Source: Dimorphilus gyrociliatus
Lineage: Eukaryota > Annelida > Polychaeta > Dinophilidae
Reading direction: 5' to 3'
Assembly (NCBI GenBank): GCA_904063045.1
Contig: CAJFCJ010000006.1
Location: forward strand, 5,100,408 to 5,164,407
DNA: 64,000 nucleotides
A program made the position numbers and the translations under genes. Of the stretch, positions 23,195 through 35,757 are shown piece after piece (position 1 is the first letter of the stretch; each line of letters opens with the position of its first letter). Below the pieces are notes generated by a model that did not search any database, had not been told where the DNA came from, and saw only the letters and a program-made list of their open reading frames with translations.

Positions 23195-24308
23195 ATGAGA
23201 CTTCAAGTAATTGATAAACTTTCTTTTTTCAATATCTGTATTTAAAGCTTTAAATTTTCTTTTAATGTTTTTTTTTTTAGTTGGCAATCACGCTCTTCTT
23301 CGCTGCCGCTGTACCATTTGTATTTTGCGGTTCAGCCAAAGTTGGTGAAGACTGTAGCTCTAAAAGTGACTGTATAGATAATGCGAATTGTATTAAAGCA
23401 AATGATGCTTGCTCGAAAGGCACATGCCAATGTGCCACCGGATATGCTACGAACGCTAAAGATTGTGCTAAAGGTAAAGATAAATTTTGTAACTAAAGCG
23501 ATTTTGAAGCCTTGATTTTCTATTACGTTTTACTCATTAGTTGTGGGATTTGACGAGGCTTGTGCCGCTGATAAACCATGCGATCCTATGAAATATTTAA
23601 AAACCTGTGGAGCGAGCAAAAAATGCGAATGTGGTGATGGTTACAAAGCGGACAATAAAGTTTGTAAATCACTCAAAACCAAGAAGTTTGGTGAAGCGTG
23701 CGATGCTTCCAATCTGTGTATTTCACCATACGTATGCACAGCTTCTAAATGCGCTTGTTCGAATTCAAAATACACAAATGACAAGTGCAAAGGAGGTAAA
23801 GACTATTACTAACTACAATATCTTAGTATTTAATATTCTAATTATTTATGGCATTTTTCACATACAGTTATGCATAAAGCAGCATGTGAAGCTGGCGTTG
23901 CAGGAAAAGAATGTCATTTAGCGTACAAATTAAAATGTACAAGTAAAGTATGTGAATGTGAAACTAATTACGTATGGGGTCCATACGTAGACGCCGCTGG
24001 CGTATCAACAGATATGTGTGTCCACAAAGACGGTAAAAAATTATAATACGCTTTCCTCATAGTTCTAATAGTTTAATTATACCTTAGCAACCAAGAACGT
24101 TAAAGCTGGAGAAACATGTGTAGTTTCGAACGATGACAAAGGAAAATTGTGTGTGGCTGATCATAGTTGTCAAACATGTAAAGGAGATAGTGATGCAAAA
24201 TGCCGCAAAAATCCAGAAACTACCACTGAATCTCATGGTTCAGCATCATCAATTGCAATCAATGGCCTCCTCGTCTTTGGTGTTGCTCTGTTGAAAAAAT
24301 TATTATAA
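23195..24308 (+). CDS. Cysteine-rich EB-module protein with signal peptide and probable GPI anchor (copy 2)
   Basis: Five exons (23195-23206, 23281-23473, 23541-23795, 23868-24032, 24088-24308) give 281 residues in frame. Exon 1 is only 12 bases (MRLQ); after a long T-rich intron end, exon 2 continues the signal peptide (LAITLFFAAAVPFVFC). Cysteine-rich modules follow: GEDCSSKSDCIDNANC and CQCATGYA; DEACAADKPC and CECGDGYKADN; GEACDASNLC and CACSNSKY; a module with ECHLAYKLKC and CECETNYV; and a last CQTCKGDSDAKC. The C-terminus (SIAIANG-like small residues, then LLVFGVALLKKLL) resembles a GPI signal, as in the copy at 20629. Its coding regions are less AT-rich than the upstream copy, with more alanine and lysine codons, which may reflect stronger expression. 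The function is unknown. Confidence 0.8.
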
Positions 24309-24503
24309 AATGAAACACTAGTTAATCTTTCCTTCATTTAAAAATTATATTTTTATATCTGAAGGAGAAGCTTTTACGTTTGACAATGATAGGCAATGAT
24401 CAAAATCGTTTGTGATGCTTGAGTTGAGCGAATATATCATTGATGGCGTATGGTTTTCCTTTTTTTTAAAAATTATAATAATAGGTTTTCGCAAATTTTT
24501 AAT

Positions 24504-24509
24504 AATAAA
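24504..24509 (+). promoter_or_regulatory. Candidate polyadenylation signal of EB copy 2
   Basis: AATAAA lies about 196 bases after the stop at 24308, just before an AAAC repeat. Confidence 0.35.
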
Positions 24510-24512
24510 TGA

Positions 24513-24551
24513 AATAAATAAACAAATAAACAAACAAACAAACAAACAAAC
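24513..24551. repeat. AAAT/AAAC tetranucleotide microsatellite
   Basis: Tandem AAAT units change to (CAAA)n with five to six perfect CAAA copies. Confidence 0.85.
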
Positions 24552-27500
24552 TTTCCAGTTTTGTATTAGATAAAGAATAGAAAGAATAAGATGTAGCTTT
24601 TCCTCTTATCGCTATCGAAAATTTTATTATGTCTTATTACAGAAGATAATCTTTTTCTGTCTTTAAGTAAAAACTTGAATATTCAAACATTTTTTTCTTA
24701 TTTTTACTTTATCTTACTTTAACAAATCATATATGTAAATAACGCGGTTGTATAAATATTCTCGAATCAATATTTATCGACGAACGGAGAGCTATAGAAA
24801 CTACAACTAAAAAAATAATGCTTAAATCTTCAACCTACAATTTAAATGGAAAAGAGCAAAAACATATCAAACTATTCCTATCCCATTATTTATCGAAAAT
24901 ATAAAATTTTAATTAACAAGAATAGGTACGAAAGTCTTGTATTTAATTTTTAAATTTTACTTAAAAATATCAAGTAGGAATGAAATAATCAACTTCTTCT
25001 TTCTTTAAAATTTTCTATATTACTATTACTTTCGTAAATGAATTATTCATTTCAGTTTTCAACTCTTTGCAAAAGATAAATTATTATTGTTGCTATCCAT
25101 GCCCCCTATGGAGTATTCTTTAAGGGGAGATGGGCTTGTTTTATTGCTAATAGATAGAATTCCATCAATAATGAGTAATTATTGATTATATATACAGAAT
25201 ATACAAAATGTTTAGTCAGCATAAGATATCTATGTTACGTTTAATATATGGAAAAGGAATAAGTTGACAATTTGAATTAGACAACTGCCAAAATTGGTTT
25301 AGAATACTTCAGACAGGATAAGCCTTTATATTATAAGTGATATCTCAAGTTTTTACAGTATAACTATTAAGTAGGCCAGTTACTAAGAGCAACTCAATGA
25401 AATCTTAATGAGGTGAAACAATGTAAACGCCATCTGTGGGACAACAGAAAAATCACTATTAAATATAATTGCTGAATTATAAGTAAGCAATTCTATATAG
25501 AAGAATCTGAATAGTATTAAAATAGAATATATGAAGAAATAGTATATGTTATTGAAGGCGCAATTATGATCATGTCAAAATATTTTGAGATACAATTGTC
25601 ACATCAAACGATTTAGAATGACAAGACTTCCTGGACGCGCTTTCGTGAGAAGTCAAATGTTTTGATTGAGCATGTTATAAGTCTAGATAACAAGTTAGGA
25701 ACTGATCAATTTAATTCATTTGCCACTAAATGTCCATTGTAAAAAGCAAAAGGTGACTAATTACATCTAAAAAAAATTTGATTATTTTGAAGCTTTTATC
25801 AGTTTTTCTAATTGAAACATAAAATAATAAAACAATCGAAAAGATCTTTTATTTCTTAGATTTTATCATATACTTCTCGCTTTTTATATATAATAGGTTC
25901 GTTTAGATGTTAAAGAAACACTTTAATGACTCATTACACTAATAGCCCTATTTCCTCTATGTATACGCTACATTTATTTTAATTAAGTGAATAGAGCACG
26001 AATTTAATCGGATGGATATATGTGTCTTATATCACTAAAGAATTTATAAAGCCACAAATTCCACAACTCTTACAAAAGTAATAAATTAAAAAGGGAGCTT
26101 TCATTCATTTTTTCCCTCCATTTCACACCTTAACTCTCTTCTGTCATCTCCTTTGTTCTCTCTATTAAATAAAAAAAGATAATAAGGCAGATGATGGGAT
26201 GCATACTGATCTCTTTGGTCTTAAAGCATACAATTTCACTATAGAATGAGAGGAAACCTTGCGAAACGTCTAATTTAATTTTATCACAAGCTATCAGAAG
26301 TCTTCCTGCTGGCTGCTGGGACGTATATACAACATTCACATAGTGTCAATTAGATAAGAATTACGGTAGCGTCTAAAATCTTCATCTTTAGAATATAAAA
26401 AGCATTTTATAGATATAAAATTAACAAATAGCTTTTAATCCTATAATATTAAAACCAAAAGAAAAACTGAGGACATAGCACTTTTGCCGAATTCTAAGAA
26501 GGATAATGAGGATGGAAAATGATAAATACTTAATTATTTTCAATCTACATTAAGAAGAAGATGATTCGTCATCTAAAAAGAGCTGAAAGAAAAAGAAGAA
26601 AAGAGAAGAAGAAACGCTTAGCTTTCTATTTCTAAATATATCGTATATCTATAGGCATATTTAAATGTTCTAACTCTATATTTTCATATACGTTTATAAG
26701 TATTATAATCTCCTTCACTTTTATAACAATATTTATTATTCATAGGCCTTCTATGTTTTATTGTTTATTAATTAGTATAATAACAAGGTTTATAAGATTT
26801 AATACTACTTTTTATTTAATTTGAGTTTTTTTCTCTTTTTTTTTCATATTTGGTTTTCAATACATTCCTTTTTTGGAAACTGCGTATAACTGGTTTATGT
26901 TTGAAATTTGAAAATGAACAGACAATAATCTCATTACCTTAGGAAAAAGTAGAGAAATAGTACAAAAAAAGAGAAAGGAAAAGAAAGAACGAGAGAGAGC
27001 GAGAGAGAGAGAGAAGGAGGCAGCGCGAAACAGTCTATAGTGGAAATTTCATTAGGCCTTTATCTAAGTGATTGCTGAACATGGGAAATGAAATCACTCG
27101 AGTAACATTATAAATATAGATAGCGCCCCACTTTTTTCTCTGTATATAGGTTCCTCAGTTTTATTAGCGCCACCTATAGAAAAATAAATTCATTTATGTT
27201 CTATAATTAAATTCAACCATTTTCATCATTCTAAAGGGTTTTTATAGTTAAATATCTTCAATTTATGAGAAGAATACTGTAGATTTTAATGATAAAAGAT
27301 TAGTCCTGCAAGAATATAAACACAAAACTAATCGTAATAATTTAATAATTAAACATAATTCAAAAGGATAATAGATCATTTTATTTACTCAATTAGTATT
27401 CATTAAATGACTTTATAAATAATTTATTATTTTGATCTTCTTTTTGATAAAAAGATAAGAAAATTATCATTTTTTCCTTCCCGCTTCAAATCTTGTTTAT

Positions 27501-28156
27501 AACTTACCTAAACAAAGCGGAAGAGTATGCAGCGATGCTAAATTCAATACATCTGATGACTGACAAATAAACAGAAAAACGTTTAAATAGAGTATTATAT
27601 ATAATCCATAAGACAAACAATTTACTTTAAATACCGCAAAGGTGATGACAAGAGTTAAGTGAACAGGTAAGTAAGTGAAGACAAACACTTTTCCGACCGA
27701 TAAATTGTATACAACTGTTGTATAAGGATATGGTATAAACTTGGTATTTTATGAATAAATAAGACACTGATTTAATGGTAGTTTCATATTTTATAGCTAA
27801 ATGGTTCTTAATATCTTTACTCCTTTGAGATACTCACAAGCATTAAATTGCTATAAATGTTTTAATTACGAACTATAACCCACTCCATTTATATCCATAT
27901 ATTCCCGAGCCTCTCCATTTTGTCACCGCTCTGTCACGTTATTTATTCGACATAAACCAGAACTGTAAAGGTTTTGTCAAGAACTTTTTCCCTCCTCATT
28001 CTACAATGAATTGCTTTTTTATTCAGCCGTTAAATCTTTCCTTATCGTCAATTGTGAGAGTTAATTTATCCGAAATAACTAAGGATATATCTCTAGCGGG
28101 TCTTTATTGAAACAGGTCAGTGGTGGGCGGAGCCTATGTCTATCAAAAGAGCAGTT
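24552..28156. other. Long gene-free region upstream of the TLX homeobox gene
   Basis: About 3.6 kb without a supported exon. The open frames 26130-26339 and 27497-27688 (minus) have no domain or splice support. The last 1.2 kb becomes less AT-rich and contains a GA repeat and unique sequence, as expected of regulatory DNA of a developmental gene. Confidence 0.5.
26991..27016. repeat. GA dinucleotide tract
   Basis: An interrupted (GA)n run about 1.25 kb upstream of the TLX start. GA tracts can be bound by GAGA-type factors, but here only the repeat itself is seen. Confidence 0.7.
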
Positions 28157-28166
28157 GGCCAATCAG
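28157..28166 (+). promoter_or_regulatory. CCAAT box upstream of TLX
   Basis: GGCCAATCAG matches the NF-Y consensus and lies about 110 bases before the ATG at 28274, in a locally GC-rich segment without a good TATA box. Confidence 0.5.
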
Positions 28167-28273
28167 CGCTCGAGAATCGCCGAGCTTTTCCAATATTCAT
28201 AAGCATTGCACGGAGAACGTTTGCAAAGTGACAAGAGTCAATCGGCCATTACTTTTCCATTGATACTTGGAAG

Positions 28274-29952
28274 ATGGACGCTTCCGTGGAAGGTAGAGAA
28301 AATTGCAATAGCGATAGCGATGATGAAACTATCATATCAGTCTGCTCCGAACCAAGTGATAATAAAGAGTCAAAGATGCATTTATCGTTTGGAATAAATA
28401 CCATATTAGCCAAGGATGAGGCAAAAAACCGATTAGAAAGTTATGGAGAATCCGAAACACCTGCTCTTCACTCATTTCATTTCGCTCATCATCCTCTCAA
28501 GCTTTTTCCTCACAGGCCTTTTCCGCTAGCTGTAGGCTCTCCTGGTGTTTTTCCTTGGATGCAGGATAGACGAGAAAGGATAACACGTAAGTTTATCGCT
28601 TTATTAAAAGACATATATTCTAAGTTTAACAACAATTGAAAGATAAGAAAAGGAAGAAAAAACAAGATCATTAGTAGCTAATAAAGTTATAATAGACTAA
28701 TTCTAAAAAATACTTAAATCTAAATTAAACTTTACATTTCTTTAATACGTAACTAACTGTATTTATTATTTAAAAATAAAATAATAAATATACATTGCCA
28801 TCCGCCGCCAACTATGGATATAATGCAATTAGAAACGTATAAATAATGCGACGGAGAGTGAGCGGGTATCAACTTTCGGCGAAAATAGAGAGCACTTGAC
28901 AGCTGATAGAACGTAATTTAATTGTTCGTCGCCAACTGCAGAGGCTAATGCTTTCTGTCAGTGTTGTTTTAACTCAAGAGATCGCTAATTGAGTGTAATT
29001 TCACTTAATCGCTGGGCCGGGTCCGTTTGACCTAATTTATTTGCAGTTACTCGCCGAATGGGCCATCCTTATCAAAATAGAACTCCTCCAAAAAGGAAGA
29101 AGCCTAGGACGTCTTTTTCAAGATCTCAAATAGTCGAATTAGAGAAGAGATTTATGAGACAAAAATATTTGGCATCGGCAGAAAGGTCATCGCTGGCTAA
29201 AACTTTAAAAATGACTGATGCTCAAGTAAAAACTTGGTTCCAGAATAGGCGGACAAAGTGGAGGTGAGTTTTAAACAGTTTATCGTTATTGTAAAGTATC
29301 TCATAAACTGACTGCAAAAAGAACAATAGCGTATCCTAAATAAAGAAAAATAGTTATCATTGAGAGATATATGTAGATGTATATAACTGTAACGAATATA
29401 ACTCAGTTCATCATCTTAACAATGATCCCACGGGATGACCTAAATCACTTTGTACCGTATCTAAAACGCTCTCTAGCGAGTGATAATCGGCCAATGCGCC
29501 CTTTGCCAGTTCATTTATTTGATCAGGATATAATCATTCATTGAGAGGCTGCGCGATATTCGCACGCACGCCATACGGATCCCTTTGGGAAAGTTACGCC
29601 ATTTTAATACTCTTTGATCAACTGGTTATACGTATAGCTTCATTTTTCTAGTAGCGTCTGGGCAGATGTTAGAAACTATCTCCTTTCGTTATCTCTTCCT
29701 TAAAAACTACTTCCATTCCCTCCTTAAGTAGTAATTAATGATAAGACTATTTATAAATAATTAAAAAACAGGAGACAAACAGCTGAAGAAAGGGAGCAGG
29801 AGAGGCAAGCGGCAAACCGTTTGATGATTTCTCTACAAACCGAATCGAGTGGGGCGCTGTATTCTCAACCTGACCCAATTTGTATGAATAATTCTTCGTT
29901 ACACGCTCTTCAGAATTTACAACCTTGGGACGAAAAACGTGTATCTGACTAA
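28274..29952 (+). CDS. TLX: TLX-class homeobox transcription factor (T-cell leukemia homeobox / Drosophila C15 orthologue)
   Basis: Three exons (28274-28586, 29047-29263, 29772-29952) encode 236 residues. Residues 36-44 (LSFGINTIL) match the EH1 repressor motif that recruits Groucho. [12 protein letters not shown] is the TLX hexapeptide that contacts PBC/TALE partners. Exon 2 begins with the family-specific [19 protein letters not shown] and continues into the homeodomain: [33 protein letters not shown], then [14 protein letters not shown]. Threonine at homeodomain position 47 (VKTWF rather than VKIWF) is diagnostic for TLX. The intron inside WR|RQTAEE is at a typical place, and [17 protein letters not shown] follows as in vertebrate TLX1-3. 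The protein acts in the nucleus as a sequence-specific regulator in neural and muscle patterning. Its introns (460 and 508 bases) are long for this window, and the flanks form its largest gene-poor area. Confidence 0.95.
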
Positions 29953-29994
29953 AACTGTATAAAGTATATGTTAATGTATATAATCCATAAAGAT

Positions 29995-30016
29995 ATATAT
30001 ATATATATATATATAT
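29995..30016. repeat. TA dinucleotide repeat in the TLX 3' flank
   Basis: An almost perfect (TA)n run just after the TLX stop codon, followed by palindromic ACTGTACATACAGTACTGTA. Confidence 0.7.
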
Positions 30017-31920
30017 AAACCGTAATCTTGTCAGTTATGGAGTATGTATGCATTTTACATGCTGTATCATGTACTGTACATACAGTACTGTATATTATTT
30101 AACATACAATCTGTTTAAAAGTTATTTATGTACAGTAATTAAATGAAAAAAAATCTCTACAAGAGACTATTTATACAAGAAATAAGCCTTAAAATTCTTT
30201 ATATATATGTATATATATATATTTTTTTTATATGTATAATAATTTTTTTGCTTTTACAATATAATTTTATTTTTGCTCGTTCGATACCAATTACATTACG
30301 ACTGCCTCAAATTCATTGAACGATACTCCGTAGCCTAACTACATCCGACGTCCGATTCGCTGAAGGCTATAATTCGTAACCTTCTCTTCAACGTCCGTTA
30401 ATCCTGTAATATCAGCGTGTCAGCCTTTCCTAACTTAGTTTGCGTCAAAGTCGAGAAAAGATTTTCGAAATTACATATATAAAGCGGCACTCTGTCTTCA
30501 GGCTTTGTTTTAGCGCAAGTCTTGGGCAGACGCACATAAATAAAAGATGTATTTAGTAATTAGACAAGTATAGGTGAAGTCTATTAGCCGGCGGATGGCA
30601 TTAATAATGGTGCCGCTATGAATACTAAGCGGATGATCGTTCCCCAAGAGCTATCAAGAAACTGCGCAGGTGGATTAGAACAATCAAGAGTCTGTCAAAC
30701 TGAACCGATAAAATTAAAGTTTATACGATGTAAAACAGAACTTTTCAACACTTTCCTGTATAGGTTTGCCAGTTGATAATAAATTAGAAAAAAGAAGTGT
30801 ATCTATAAAACTCGACCCTATCATGTAAAAAAAAGACCAAGCATGAAGAGATGTAATACTTCTTTTCTGAAAAGGGAAAAATTGTTCTTTTTTTTTCGTC
30901 AGTTCTCATCGGCTCTCTCTCTCTCTCTTTCTCTTCAAATTTCGATAAAGAATTATTATATACACAATCAAAAACAAATCAACCGTTTACTACAAATAAA
31001 ATCGTTCGATCCGTCATCATTAGCTCTTCTCACAATGATGACACCGCATCAAAGCGATTTTCGCCGTTCTCTGACATTTCATGATTTATTACTCTGTTTT
31101 CTCTTCCTCGATTATATTCGTTTTGATGTAAAGAATCGTTTGAATTTCCCAAAGGAATATTACATATGTTTATATAAACGTTTAAACGTCTTTTAATGTA
31201 AAAACATTAATTCTATACATTATTTAATTACTATCAGAATAAAGGAGATAACACTGAATAAAGAAGATATCCTCACTATTTATATACTATAATAATACAC
31301 AGATTGAAAAAAATTATCGTCTTCATAGATATCAGCATCTCTTTAATGAATAAATAAACGAAATAAAAAGTAATGATACGAAGTCACGAATGCCATTTTT
31401 GTAGCTAGTCGCAAACGGCCCTCTTGACGATTGAAATGCTTGGCAAACTATTTGCTTTTCGTCTGTGTGGCTTTTGAGTAAATGACGAGTTTGTCACTGA
31501 GGAGCACTTTGCTCTTCTTTAATCGCACTCATCGCGCCAAATAAGAATTGACATTTGACCCCGATACTCTTTCTTCTTAAACGAAGAAGAAACGTATATA
31601 AATTTATTTAATCATCTAATAATTAATTATTTATTACGTGTGTAAGCTTACGCAATGCAAGTGTTAAGGAAAAGAACCCTCTAAAAGTGTAAAGGATATA
31701 AGGATATGGAATTCTTCATCGAATTAATTATACAATAACGCTTTTTCTCTTTTTCTAGCTATAATATATGTATATATATATATTAGGCGTTACTTTTTCT
31801 TTATGCATCTTTTAGTTTGAGCGTCGAAAATGTAGGGTTTAGGGCATGTCTTTTCCGCGCATGTTTTCGAATCACAATGGAAGAACTTCTTCTCCTAATT
31901 TCCATAATTAATGATTATAG
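30017..31920. other. Gene-free region between TLX and the sushi/EGF gene, with GC-richer blocks
   Basis: No exon was recognised; the open frame 30843-31196 (+) is low complexity. Two blocks, about 30290-30720 and 31380-31570, are noticeably less AT-rich and non-repetitive, unlike ordinary spacers here. They are candidates for TLX enhancers. Confidence 0.45.
30478..30483 (+). promoter_or_regulatory. Orphan TATA-box-like element
   Basis: TATAAAGCGGC followed by a GC-richer segment looks like a core promoter, but no coding frame follows on this strand. Confidence 0.25.
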
Positions 31921-34900
31921 TTAATTGAATCTTTCGCTTAGATGTAAATATTGTAATCTTACGTCATAAGGGTGGGGAACTGCACAAGGAAACTTTGAAC
32001 AATTATTTCGAAGTTTTGTAGACAATGATACAGATGAACTTGAAATCACTCCAACTATAGGTCTAAGACTTTTTAGTGGTTGTTTTTTAAGAAGAGCTTT
32101 ACTGATTCTAAATTCTGAAAATTCGTCAAACATGCATGTTCAATTAATAAATAATTTCGTTGTTGAGATAAACAAGCATACTTTCACAATGTAGACCCTC
32201 ATGATTCTCTGAACAAATACAGATATAGCCACGGCGATTTTTGGATCTTTGGCAAACTCCATTATTCCAACACACATTTGGTTTGTCACATATGCTCTGC
32301 GACACTTTCAAAGGGAACAGATAAATGACTATTATAATCTATAAAACTTGCGAATTACTGCTAACTTACTTTCGCAACGTTCACCGTAAGTTCCTCTTGG
32401 ACAAAAACATTTCCAGCCGGCTTTTCCGGCGTAATTCACGCATTTACCATTATTCAGACAAGGGTTACTCCAGCAGGGTTGAATTTCAACGCATACCGGA
32501 AATGGAAGGCAAATTTGATTTTTGCATGGAACAGGAACGGCCTTGCACATGTAACCCGGAGGACAAATTCTGTTCTCGCACACGTTCAAACATTTACAAA
32601 TTGGACAGCTTTCTCTGTCCCGAGCTAGACCAAATTCACAGTGCAGATTACATGCAATTTTTTTGCAGTATGAAGGAGATATTGGTGGTTTAAGTTTAGA
32701 AAAGTCTGGCGGATAGAGGCCATTTCCAGAAAATTGGGGAAAGCGCCAATTAGAGCCGCCACCTAATACACTGGCTAATAAAAGATAAAGTAAGTTACCA
32801 CCTTTTCCTATATTTAAATTCATAGATGTTGAATCCAAGGGGGGATTGTTGCCGTCGTATGCAGGGACATTGGGAGAACTGGCTAATTGGCAATTCTTTC
32901 CAACAAATGGATGGTTGCAAATGCATGTCCACCCGTATTCCCTGTTTACACACCTTCCAGTATTCATGCAGGGGTTAGAGGCGCAGAAATCGATTCGACG
33001 TGTACATGGCCCATTCCTGGAATTCTCATAGCCCGGATGACAAGCACATTTCCAATGGTGATCAATATTCTCACAAACTCCGTGATTACATGAAATATTT
33101 TTGGGGCAATTATCAACAATATCTAATTGGAAAACAGCCAATTAATACTAACTCTATTAATTCTAATTGTAAGCAACATGCCAAGGAAATAATAAATTAC
33201 CTTTGCAGAGGGGACCTTTAAATCCAGTCTCGCAAACGCACTATTATAAGTCAATATATTTAGAAACCAATTAGATATTTTTATCTCTTCAAAGGCTAAT
33301 TAACTACAAACTTTAAATCCTCCGATTATATTTAGACATCTCCCATAAGAACAAGGATTACTACTGCAATAATCAATGCTCCTCTCGCAATGTTGCCCAA
33401 AGAATCCTTCACGACATTGGCAAATGTAACTATTTGGTAATGGCTTACAACCGCCATTTTTACACGGTGCACTTAAACAGTAATTAATCTCCACATTACA
33501 AGATGGTCCTTTCCATCCCGAGTCGCATTCGCATACATGTCTATTTAGGTAATTGTGACATATACCATGTTTACCACAAGGCCTATCCGCGCAGTGATCT
33601 TTCCAGTCTTGACAAGATTCATGAGTAAATTCAGGCGGACAGAAGCATCTGTAGCCGGTTATGTCACTTTTACACGTTCCATTGTGAAGACAAGGATGAC
33701 TTTGACAAAAATCAATGTGCTCTATAATCAATTTTGCAAAATTAAAGTTAATTATGTTTCCTTTTATAATTATTCATACGTAAGCAAAGGGGGCCAAAGA
33801 AAGGTTCGTTACAGTGACACACATAGCCTTTTTCATCGGCCGTACATCTTCTTGTATGTCCAGAACATGGATTACTATGACAAGGATCAGTTTTAACTGC
33901 AAATAGGATATCAATTGTTAAATAATCCCTTTTCTTCCTTATAATAAAGAGTCTGATTACTTTCGCAGCGATGTCCCGAATAGGGATAATGGCATTTGCA
34001 GCTAAACGACGCTGGCCCGTCAATGCAACTGGCTCCTCTTTTGCATGCTGGCTGGTTAAACTTTTCAGCAAAGGCGTCGCAAAAATTTATCATAGCTAAA
34101 ATGTAATTTAAAAGATAAAACAGCATATTACGTAAGATTAAGTTACTACTTTCGCATCTGTTGCCCTTGTACTTTGTCGAACAATGACATTTGTACGTGT
34201 TAATCTTCTCTTCACAAACTCCACCATTTTGACAGGGGTGCGCACGGCAATAATGAATCTCTGACAGAAAAATGGGAATAAACAAGATTACCCGCTTAAC
34301 CAATGCTTTGTACCTTTACACTGTGGTGCTTTTCTACTCCATCTACCGTTTCTTAAACAAATTCTCTTTAAGGAACCTCTGTACCATTTATATCCAATGT
34401 CACATCTATATAAATATTACATGTTGAATTTTATACATGACCTACCAAATGAAAACCTAATTAAGTTATGTCATACTTGTAAACTATATGAGAATTGAAT
34501 TTAAACTCCTTAGGTTCTTGTGCGATTTTAGAATGAGAATACACTTGAGGAGGCTCGCAACTAATTGCTGTTAAAAATTTACTGCATTTAACAATGATAT
34601 TAATGACTCAAAGTACAGCTTTTCTTACATCCACAAATTGGATCTTTTCCAGACCAAGTTCCGTCTTCTTGACATGTTCGAACCATGTCTCCGCTCCTAT
34701 GTTCATACCCAGATAAGCAAGTGTATCTTATACTATTACCATATTGAAAGTCAGAGCCTATTCGTTGGACATTTGTTGATGAATGAGGTTCTTTGCAAGA
34801 GATTCTTTCGCAAGCAACGTGAACTCCTGAAGGGGTCCACGCACCGTTATCTCCACAAGTAAGTTCGGGTGAACCAGTTAAGCGGTGACCAATTAAGCAT

Positions 34901-35757
34901 TTATAATTTACTTGTTGGCCCTTTCTGAAAAAATTTCCATCTGGTTCAATATTACCATTATCAATTACTGATGGTCTTGCGCAAGCTGGTTGAATATAAG
35001 CTTTTAAGGCAACTGAAAAGTAGGTGGCTAAAAGTTTCGTTGAATAAGTCTTTCCTCCAATAGGAGACATCTTTGTAGAAACAAGCCTAACTTCGGATAA
35101 CTGACAACATAATCGACTGCGTTGATCAGTTGTCGATATTATCGGTTTAGTCCTTCTAGCGGAAGGTTCATAGAAAACCCCTAAGACATCCCCGGGGTTA
35201 ACCATAATTTGTTTAGCAGGACTGACAGGAACAATCTACAGAAACAAAAGAGATTTATATAAATATATACATCATCAAAAGTCGAGTGGGACTAACCCTT
35301 GTATGATTTATTTCAGTTCTATGAATATCGATAACATTAGTACCAATGCAAGTCCAACTACTTCCTCCCGCTGAAGAGGGTCGCCAAACACTAAGAGAAA
35401 GTTTGCCCGTTTCAACGGCATAAAACTCCCATTTTTCTACAGTCCCCGCACATGGAAACTCTTTAGACGTAAATATTTGTGGATATCTATCAATACTGTT
35501 CATATATTTATACAATTGTCCTTTCATGAACTTATGACCATTTTCAAAGTTTCTAAAATCATGTAAATGAATGCCGTCTCCACACGCTTTGTTGTTGTTT
35601 ATTTTTTAAAAAAATGAAAGAATAGACGTTATTTCAATTTCTTTTCTTTATGACAAAAATTCAATACTAATATCTTACCTAATTTCATTGAATCTGAATA
35701 AGAATACATTAAAATAAGAAGGAAATTTACACATGACAGCTTACAATAAATTTCCAT
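31921..35757 (-). CDS. Secreted sushi/EGF/antistasin multi-module protein
   Basis: The start at 35757 gives a signal peptide (MEIYCKLSCVNFLLILMYSY; exon 35757-35679). Exons 35586-35297 and 35235-34629 encode an unnamed N-terminal domain of about 150 residues with six or so cysteines, then two complement-control (sushi) modules (NYKCLIGHRLTGSPELTC; RYTCLSGYEHRSG). A third sushi spans 34567-34477 and 34405-34314 (ISCEPPQVY, then CDIGYKWYRGS). EGF-like modules follow, eleven by my count, starting at 34260 (HYCRAHPCQNGGVCEEK). Between EGF 9 and 10 lie a glycine/proline-rich linker and an antistasin-like module (CEFGLARDRESCPICKC). The last exon, from about 32090 to 31921, gives a basic tail without a transmembrane segment. 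Phases agree throughout, mostly phase 1. Such proteins act in the extracellular matrix or as adhesion factors; the antistasin module belongs to a serine-protease-inhibitor family. It is divergent to GET3, 1.15 kb away. Confidence 0.8.

Noticed and set aside
30843-31196. Plus-strand frame of 117 codons after TLX
   Set aside because: Low-complexity CT-rich content and no domain; not supported as a gene.
32325-33896. Several plus-strand frames across the EGF gene
   Set aside because: Antisense shadows of the cysteine-rich EGF exons on the minus strand.
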